Origin: Stentor roeselii
Lineage: Eukaryota > Ciliophora > Heterotrichea > Heterotrichida > Stentoridae
Length of the DNA: 64,000 nt
Direction: 5' to 3'
NCBI GenBank assembly: GCA_006503475.1
Contig: RSEH01000035.1
Coordinates: forward strand, 124,001-188,000
Shown here piece by piece: positions 57,755 to 64,000 of this stretch. Position numbers and translations under genes: made by a program. The notes below the pieces were generated by a model. The model was given only the letters and a program-made list of their open reading frames with translations. It was not told the DNA's origin and did no database searches. The first letter of the stretch is position 1. Each line of letters starts with the position of its first letter.

Positions 57755-58111
57755 ATGTCGACTTTAGAACTTACTCAGTTTGAAGAAAGGCTTAGACAAG
57801 CGGAAAGGTTTAAGAATAGGTTTCCTGGGTCTTTGCCTGTTGTTACTAGGAGGGACTTGCATTGTTCTTTGCCTGAGAGTTTGCATAACCAGTTGTTTGT
57901 TGTGCCGAAAAATTTGCAGGCTTCTGAGTTTTTAGCTCTGATCAGAAAAAAGGTTAGTCTTGCCAGGACTCATGCTTTGATGTTGTTTATTGATAATAAG
58001 GTACTGGTCACTGCGGATAGTACTATTGAAGCACTTTACTCCAAGTTTTCATCTCCTGATGGTTTTTTATATATTCTTTGCACTGACCATGAAACTTTTG
58101 GTGCCTGTTGA
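57755..58111 (+). CDS. ATG8: ATG8 (GABARAP/LC3 family) autophagy ubiquitin-like protein
   Basis: 118 residues, full length for the family. N-terminal helices (FEERLRQAERFKNRFPGSLP), then VVTRRD, FVVPKNLQASEFLALIRKKV, SLARTHALMLFIDNKVLVTA and DGFLYILCTDHETFGAC. Residues that form the W- and L-site pockets are of the usual type, and Gly116 is followed by Ala-Cys, so ATG4 processing is needed before lipidation with phosphatidylethanolamine. It acts on autophagosome membranes. It is more divergent than typical ATG8 (for example LHCSLPESLHNQ replaces the basic loop), so it may be a second isoform in this organism. It converges on importin with a single base between the stop codons. Confidence 0.93.
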   Translation: MSTLELTQFEERLRQAERFKNRFPGSLPVVTRRDLHCSLPESLHNQLFVVPKNLQASEFLALIRKKVSLARTHALMLFIDNKVLVTADSTIEALYSKFSSPDGFLYILCTDHETFGAC

Positions 58112-58112
58112 A

Positions 58113-60993
58113 TTACTTAATTATATAAGATAAAATTACCTCGTCGTTTGCATTCAACTGTGAAAATAATGCATTTAAGTCTTCTCGACCACGAAGGAAA
58201 TCTATAAATTTTTTGTAAGTTTCAGTCGGGTCCTGCGACTCAAAGTAAAACGTGAAATTATTCACAGGCTCAATCCCATAAGGATAATCATCATAATCTT
58301 CTTCCTCTTCAGAACTGCTATCATGTGTATGAACATTCCAGTTCAACTGCAAATCAACATTATGAACTTTCCTAATATTCTCACTATTAAGTTCATCATA
58401 TTTGGTCTCTTTCGCAGTTTCAAACAAGACTTTGAAGTACCCAGGCAAGTCCGGCAGGACTTCTTGCGGAATCTGAACAAGAGTAAAAACCGAGGCCAAT
58501 CCTAAAATCAAATGAATTTTCGCCAGATACTCTGCAAAATACTTCAAATTACTCGACGCGTACATCAAAAAAGGCCTAACAGCAGGATAAGAGCAAATGC
58601 AAATATCAGGAGAATTCCAAATCAAAGTAAAAATAACCTGACAACAGGCGATTTTATATTTTTTACTATGATCCTGTTGAAAAACTGAAGAAATCTCAGA
58701 GATCAAGAAGTTCATCAACAGTTTAACTCTTGAGTCTCTGAAGTTTTCCAACACGACTAATAAAATCTGACATGCCAAAAACATGAAGTCCTCATCAATC
58801 CTCAGCAACTTACAGGTGTTCACAATGATCCCCTCGATGTTTTCCAAGCTTTTTTCAGGAAATTTCGTGATAAAGTTAGCAAAACACGGGAAAATATCCT
58901 CTGTGTTGCCCGGGTCAATCAGGTAGTCACTTCCATCTCCTGAAAGGCCGAGAACAGCGAGCCACATTGCTTTAAACACTGAGTAAAGCTCTTCTAAAGC
59001 GTTATTAGGTGTTGAGAAAAGAATACCTGAGAGAATATTGCAGAATTCTTCAGTGTAGTCCTTCATCATGACCAGTTTTTCAAGCAGCGGCTTCAAAAGG
59101 ACTCCGAGTTTGACAAGAGTTTCAGAGTCGTCGCTGATGACTTCGACGATTTTCGAAATCGTGTTTAAAGTAGAGAAAGCTGGAAGGTTGTTGTCGTCTT
59201 TTTTCTCTTGCGTGTACTTTTCGAAGTTACTTATGAGGAACTGGGTCAACTCACAGGCGAATGGCTGCATTTCGCTTGGGAAGACTGAAATTATGCTCTC
59301 GAGAGACTCGATCACTTCTTCTGAATCAGTCTCTTCAATTAGCTTTAAGTAGATTGTCAGTAGGGACTTGATCTCCGAGGAGAGTTGGGACTTGCTTACT
59401 TCCCAGCTCAGGAAACGTGAAAGGGCCAGTGACGCTGAATAACGGACTGGAAGGTCTGGGTCTACCATTAGCTGGCAAGTTCGCTTTAGCACTGGCTCCA
59501 TTATCGATTGAGGGATTAGCTGGGCACTTGCAAATTTCGAGAAAACCCAGGCGCATCTATATTTTAGGAAAGGGTTTGATCCGAGATAATCGGATAGAAC
59601 TTTATTTTGTAGAAGATTTTGGAGTTCTGGTTGAATCCGATCACATTTCTTACACTGATCACTAACACATCCAAGGGCAGTATAAAAACAATCTTTCTTA
59701 AGGTAGTCTAAGTTGTCCATTTTCAGTTTATTAAGAATACTAATCTTATTAACCATAACCTATCCTTAATCACGGAAGTTTCATAAGTTCAGCATTCAAG
59801 TAATTAAAAAACGGAACAATAAAGCCTTTTTCGCACAAACTCAAAATCAAGCTAGTCGCCGAGGTCTTCTTCGAGTAATAAGCCTTAATCTCATCTTCAC
59901 TTTTCCTAATAAATTCAATAGGGTCATCATTCCAGGTTTCCAAGTCGCTTTCTTTATTTCCAAGAAGTGGCAAACAAACCTGAATCATAATTTTTCCAAT
60001 TAATTCCGGTCGAAACTCCCTAACAAGAGGTTCAAATTTGATAGACTGAGTGATAAACTTCAAATAAAAGTTAAGTACCGAGTCAGTCAAGTACTGATTT
60101 TTCACATTCAAGACAGAAGTGACATAAACCTTGAAGAAATTTCCAGCCCAGTTATTTTGAAAATACTCGCAAATGAACAGATTCAACTCTCTAAGATAGA
60201 CCTTGATGAAAAACCTGCTGAAAAAACGGTAAACTATCTGAGCGGACCACTTTTTACAGATCCACTGAGGACTTGACTCAGCTTCAGCCCCTCGAAGAAG
60301 GGGGTCCAAGGGGGGGTCAGAGGAAATCTTCATGAAACACTTCAACCATCTTTCAAGTGACTCGGCAGTGGCGAGGTTTTCAGGTACTTCAAAGTAAAAC
60401 ACCACCCAATAAGTGTTTAAAATGATTTGGACGTATGGAAAGATCTGTGATTGAAGGTTTTCTAAAAGTTTTTCTAAAAGCATGATAAGGGTCGGCATGA
60501 ATCTTTTGGAAAGATGTGATAAAACTTCTCTTTTTTCTTTGGTGGTTGAATATTCGTAGTTTTTGCAGATCTGGAATAAAAGAGTTAGACCTGAATATAG
60601 GGTTTCTTCGTTGGATAAGGAATTTTGGAGCTGTGAAAGGGTTTCTTCGCTTGGGATCTCATGTTTGTAGATGTTGCTTGATATTTCTTCGAATTGGTGA
60701 CGGATCTTGTCGGGAACTGATGGCTGTAGGAAGGGGAGAAGGTTTTCTCGGATGTTGATTCGGTCTGATTCGGACCAGGAAGGTTCTGACCAGTTCTTGC
60801 TCAGGTTTTTGATTAATATAGCTGACATCTGGGAAATCTCTATTGAGTAGTTTTCGTATATCAATTCCATCAGCACTCTTGTAAAACCCGGGGAGGACTT
60901 GATAGACTCCAAATAAGTATATGCTTCTTGTCTCAAAATATTATCAGATCCAATACTTGCTTGAAGAGCCTTTGATATCAGAGACTTATCCAT
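58113..60993 (-). CDS. Importin-7/8-type karyopherin beta; junction near 59757-59773 unresolved
   Basis: Two minus-strand frames, 60993-59770 (407 codons) and 59759-58113 (about 547), together cover an importin-7/8 (RanBP7, yeast Kap119) receptor of about 950 residues, versus about 1040 in the family. N-terminal Ran-binding IBN domain: LRQEAYTYLESIKSSPGFTR, then SAILIKNLSKNW; later CKKWSAQIVYRFFSRF, YRCAWVFSKFASAQL, DPDLPVRYSASLALSRFL and GDGSDYLIDPGNTEDIFPCF, all matching in order. The C-terminal acidic patch (SSSEEEEDYDDYPYG) is typical. Between the frames no 15-nt GTAA intron fits: GTGATTAAGGATAG is 14 nt and leaves the wrong frame, while a 34-nt GT-AG intron (59773-59740) would be in frame. 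A sequencing error or a non-standard intron are the options. It imports ribosomal and other cargo into the nuclei. Confidence 0.85.
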
Positions 60994-61200
60994 GAAGATT
61001 ATCTTTTTAATAATGTAGAGAACGAAGGTAAATTACTTAATTATAGATTCCTATGAATCCATGTTCCAATTTTTACCTAATAGAAAATTCAAAATTTCTA
61101 TATATATGTCTCAAATAAAGCAAACTTCATCAGTCCAATCAATACACATAAGGTTCATTCAAATTGATTAACTAATATAATAAATAAATTATAGACAAAT
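60994..61200. promoter_or_regulatory. Divergent promoter region (importin / Zn-cluster protein)
   Basis: 207 bp of AT-rich sequence between divergent ATGs, including ctatatatatg near 61097. No named motif. Confidence 0.4.
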
Positions 61201-62712
61201 ATGAGTTTAGTATCATCTAAAGCGCAGGAAATAATCAACTTATTAGGTTCTACCTACTATACAAATATTCAAAATCAATCAATGAGCTGCTCACTGTTTA
61301 ACTTATTTATTCATCTCTTCAACCAATACGGTAACCCCTTTTACGAATTGATTCAAGCCATAAGCCTAAAGCATGAAGTCGATTTTACTATTTTAAAGAC
61401 TTACATTGACAAATTAATTCAGCAGAGCTCATCTGAATACGAAACAAAAAATATTATCGCACGTATACTGAAAATTACCAACTCACATCACGAAAAAATT
61501 AATGAAGAAAAAACAATGATTAAGCTTTCCTTAGCCCTTGGGATCAAAACGATTATGATCAAGTTAACCCAACAAGGATTAAGAAAAAAAGTATTCGGTT
61601 TAGGACAATATGAAATCGCGCTGTTCGTAGAGGAGCAAAATTCATCAATATATGGGTTTATTGGTTTTTCAATGGATGCATTGGATCAATTAATCATATC
61701 TAACTATGAGCAACCATCATTTGGTAATGGGGAATACCGATATAATGAAAAAAAAGGACTTGATCAGTTTATAAATCAATCATCAAATTATAAATGCTTA
61801 AAATGTAAGACAGACCTAAACAACACTGAAAGTTGTGATTTTTGCCTGACTCCTATCTGCAGAAGGTGCTCAATTAATAAATCACAATTTACCTGCACGA
61901 AATGTTGGTTCTTTATTACTCAGAGCAGAGGGTCATCTTCTGCAAATTCTAATAGATCTATAGGAGCGAAAACTGGAAATAATATTATTCAACAAGGTTC
62001 TTATTATAAACAAGCTCCAGATCTTCCTAACAAATCAAATAATCCCCAGAATGCATCTCCTCCGTATAAAAATGAAGGAGAAAATTATAGTAATAATTTA
62101 CCAACTCCAAATGAAGGAAAATTTCACATTTCAGGTCATTTCCCTCCAAAACAAAATTTACCCATTAACCAAAATTATTCGAATCTTGAAAAAATCCTTC
62201 CCCATAGCCCAGCACTAGCAGCTTTACCAGTAATTCCAATGAATCCAAATAATGGCTTCCCTATGCCGAAACCACCGTTAGGTCCTCCTGGGTTTAATTT
62301 AAATGATCAGCCTTTGCCGAATTTTCAATGCAGGAATTGTGAGAATTTTAAAAACCATGAATGTGAAACAAAGAAGAAAATCTTGGAAGAAGTACCATCT
62401 GGAAAGGTACAAAAGGTAAAGAGTAGTTTACATTGCAAATGTAAAGACTTTCAACCTGGTAACTTGATAGGTGTTCATGTAAGTTGCAAAGGAATAAAAT
62501 ACTCAGCAGAAGACATTAAATTACCTGATTTTTTATTGGCTGATAAAAATCCAATAGCGATGATATCTGATCGTAGCAGCTGTGGTCATCAGAAGAAAAA
62601 AAGTCAAGATAAACAAAAACCTTGTTTGGTTTGTCATTACTTTTCTCCTGCTATGGAAATAGACCTCTCACTTCAATCACTTGAGGACTTATTAAAAAAA
62701 TTAGATAATTAA
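61201..62712 (+). CDS. Zinc-cluster protein with Pro/Asn-rich linker
   Basis: 503 residues. Residues 1-170 are helical and hydrophobic in pattern with no named fold. Residues about 199-240 hold a Cys-rich module (CLKCKTDL, CDFCLTPICRRCSI, CTKCWFF), eight or more cysteines in CxxC pairs, as in FYVE/RING-like zinc folds. A disordered Pro/Asn/Gly-rich linker (about 240-375) follows. The C-terminal part has scattered Cys pairs (CRNCENFKNHEC; CKCKDF; SSCGHQKKK; CLVCHYF). No catalytic motif. The first module resembles the FYVE-type zinc domain of rabphilin-like Rab effectors in spacing, but I would not name it. It stands in an AT-rich setting and converges on the next gene. Confidence 0.7.
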   Translation: MSLVSSKAQEIINLLGSTYYTNIQNQSMSCSLFNLFIHLFNQYGNPFYELIQAISLKHEVDFTILKTYIDKLIQQSSSEYETKNIIARILKITNSHHEKINEEKTMIKLSLALGIKTIMIKLTQQGLRKKVFGLGQYEIALFVEEQNSSIYGFIGFSMDALDQLIISNYEQPSFGNGEYRYNEKKGLDQFINQSSNYKCLKCKTDLNNTESCDFCLTPICRRCSINKSQFTCTKCWFFITQSRGSSSANSNRSIGAKTGNNIIQQGSYYKQAPDLPNKSNNPQNASPPYKNEGENYSNNLPTPNEGKFHISGHFPPKQNLPINQNYSNLEKILPHSPALAALPVIPMNPNNGFPMPKPPLGPPGFNLNDQPLPNFQCRNCENFKNHECETKKKILEEVPSGKVQKVKSSLHCKCKDFQPGNLIGVHVSCKGIKYSAEDIKLPDFLLADKNPIAMISDRSSCGHQKKKSQDKQKPCLVCHYFSPAMEIDLSLQSLEDLLKKLDN

Positions 62713-62893
62713 TCTCTATCATCTCTTTAACCAAATGAAACAATAAGAAACTATTTTTAACTAGTCTTAAATACCCTTTCTTTATATTTTATTACTAATT
62801 ATTATTGTAAAAATTCTGAAGTGAAATAATGCGAGTTATCAACAACCAAGCTCAATTTAATGAAAGTTAATGAAATCTAAATCAACACTTAAT

Positions 62894-63307
62894 TCAGTTA
62901 GTAAACAAACTACCACCCTTATCTTTAATCTGAAACAATCTGAACTCTCTGGCATCTTCACTGACTTCAATAGAGTTACTCCTTCTCAAATTAAAACTCT
63001 TGACTATAGGCTCTAACTTTTTCTTGGCTCCAAGCTGAATAAGTCTCTGTTCAATTTTAAGCCAATCATACCTTGCAGTGATATTTTTACAAGAAACATT
63101 CTCAAGTTTAACAAGTTCTTCATCGACTGAACTGGTATTAAAGTTTAATTTCTGCAAAGAAATCGAATTTCTAGCTTTAAAGACTTGATTTTTCCTTAAA
63201 ACATCTCCAGCATCAAGAGTTTCTTGAGCCTTTCTATTGATAGATGTTTTGCTTTTGCCCTTATTGCCTTTGAAGTTTTTGTTAATATATTTCGAGTTTC
63301 TTCGCAT
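62894..63307 (-). CDS. Small basic protein, or C-terminal extension of the RING protein (137 aa)
   Basis: 137 codons from an ATG at 63307. Lys/Asn/Ser-rich, basic (NKNFKGNKGKSKTSINRKAQ), with a C-terminal segment that looks folded (RYDWLKIEQRLIQLGAKKKL). No domain recognised. Its ATG lies only 3 nt after the TAG of the upstream RING gene and in the same frame (TAG-GAT-ATG), leaving no room for a separate promoter or 5' UTR outside that gene. It may be a separate gene with a promoter inside the RING gene, or a read-through extension of it. Confidence 0.5.
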   Translation of the reverse strand: MRRNSKYINKNFKGNKGKSKTSINRKAQETLDAGDVLRKNQVFKARNSISLQKLNFNTSSVDEELVKLENVSCKNITARYDWLKIEQRLIQLGAKKKLEPIVKSFNLRRSNSIEVSEDAREFRLFQIKDKGGSLFTN

Positions 63308-63310
63308 ATC

Positions 63311-64000
63311 CTAATTTTTATTTATTCTTTTTAAAGTTATCAATTTTTTCATCTCTCTGTCAACAGGTACAAGAGTCTCATCAATGAGTTGAATTGACTT
63401 GTACCTTGTTTCCAGGTCTTTTGAAAGACGTTCGACATGATTTTCAGATTTTTTTAAATGCGTTCTGACTAAATCCAGTTCTTTTTCGCAGTCTTGGATT
63501 CGTTTCAAGATTTTTTCCTCTTCTGTCTGCAAAATTCTTTGGCCGAGCTCTTCTTCTTGGATGCGCTTTTGAAGGATTTCGATTTCTTGAATGTTGTTTT
63601 CTTTTTCTTGATGAAGGATGTTGTACCGCAACTCGTACATCTCGATTTGGTTGTCGTAAGATTCTTGTGGTTTTTCTTCGGTTGGAAGTTTTACGTTGTT
63701 TTCTTTGGCGTAGGCTACGATTATGTTTTGAAGGGATAGGTTTACAGCTTGGCTTACGATTTTTTCACGGCACCAGGGACATATTTTTTTACCTGTTTTT
63801 AAGTTGGTTTCTATGCATTGTCGGCAGAATGTATGACCGCATGGAAATAGAAGCATTGGGGAATGTACTTTAGGCAACATCAACTCAAAGCAAATCGAGC
63901 AAGTATTAGTTTCGACTTCAGAAGCAACAGCTTTTTCAATATTTTTCTGTATTTTCGGTAAATTTTTCGTTAACTTATCAGTCAAAGCATTGACAAGGTC
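63311..64000 (-). CDS. RING-finger coiled-coil protein, 5' end beyond window
   Basis: The frame is open to the right edge of the window (reading DLVNALTDKLTKNLPKIQKN), with no ATG before the RING, so the start lies outside. A C3HC4 RING finger follows: CSICFELMLPKVHSPMLLF, PCGHTFCRQCIETN, then CPWCREKI. The rest (about 100-224) is a coiled coil (LRYNILHQEKENNIQEIEIL; EEEKILKRIQDCEKELDLVR). This looks like an E3 ubiquitin ligase of the RING plus coiled-coil (TRIM-like without B-box) kind. All eight zinc ligands are present. Followed in frame, after a single TAG and one codon, by the 137-codon frame described separately. Confidence 0.85.
   Translation of the reverse strand, partial: DLVNALTDKLTKNLPKIQKNIEKAVASEVETNTCSICFELMLPKVHSPMLLFPCGHTFCRQCIETNLKTGKKICPWCREKIVSQAVNLSLQNIIVAYAKENNVKLPTEEKPQESYDNQIEMYELRYNILHQEKENNIQEIEILQKRIQEEELGQRILQTEEEKILKRIQDCEKELDLVRTHLKKSENHVERLSKDLETRYKSIQLIDETLVPVDREMKKLITLKRINKN

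Noticed and set aside
59760-59773. 14-nt GT..AG intron in the importin gene
   Set aside because: It begins GTGA, lacks A at position 10 and leaves the two importin frames out of register; kept as an open problem rather than annotated.
1-64000. Search for CRISPR arrays, virus-like elements, transposons or rRNA
   Set aside because: No spaced direct repeats, capsid, polymerase, integrase, transposase or reverse transcriptase motifs, and no rRNA-like sequence were recognised by reading.

Overview
The window looks like macronuclear DNA of a heterotrich ciliate, most probably Stentor or a close relative. Four things point there. (1) The DNA is very AT-rich and genes are mostly single long ORFs. 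(2) TAA, TAG and TGA all end recognisable proteins, so the code is standard, which among ciliates fits heterotrichs. (3) The seven introns I can place are all exactly 15 nt, all begin GTAA, end AG and carry A at position 10; 15-nt introns are a known Stentor hallmark. (4) The gene content is that of a ciliated protist: centrins, CFAP36, an LRRCC1/VFL1-like protein, a P-type-ATPase/guanylate-cyclase fusion, a TRP-type channel, copines and GCC2/GCC3-like cysteine-rich receptors. No ribosomal RNA, CRISPR array, virus-like element or intact transposon was recognised.

Layout. Positions 1-18.3 kb are gene-poor and extremely AT-rich: the end of an ISG12/IFI6-like hydrophobic protein, a giant divergent beta-propeller protein, a TRP-like channel, then a broken copine followed by two intact tandem copines, separated by 0.4-2.4 kb of empty sequence. 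From 18.3 kb to the right edge genes are tightly packed: RecQ helicase, a UBA-tailed protein kinase, two centrins (one with decayed EF-hands), a RING-CH/FHA protein, a 1997-residue guanylate cyclase with a catalytically dead flippase-like half, mitochondrial 2-oxoglutarate dehydrogenase E1, CFAP36, an LpxB-family glycosyltransferase homologue, coiled-coil proteins, a Cys-rich seven-helix surface protein, a lipid-anchored double-FHA protein, a TPR-like protein, tRNA-Met(CAT), a DHHC acyltransferase, an LRRCC1-like protein, a DDT/WHIM AT-hook protein, a Ulp1-fold pseudopeptidase divergently paired with ATG8, importin-7/8, a Zn-cluster protein and a RING protein running off the right edge. Convergent neighbours can be separated by as little as 1 nt between stop codons.

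How they fit together. Several products point to basal bodies, cilia and cortex (centrins, CFAP36, LRRCC1-like, long coiled coils). Others belong to membrane signalling (guanylate cyclase, TRP channel, copines, Cys-rich receptor, DHHC enzyme, two proteins with MG..C lipidation-type N-termini). Co-location need not mean co-function, because the packing brings unrelated housekeeping genes together.

Most worth following: the ATG8 / dead Ulp1-fold gene pair sharing a 52-bp gap; a eukaryotic LpxB-like protein with altered catalytic motifs; a G-free 300-bp stretch upstream of a centrin and matching strand-skewed flanks elsewhere; and abrupt block-wise switching of synonymous codon composition inside single genes. 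All functional calls are from reading the sequence; no database search was run.
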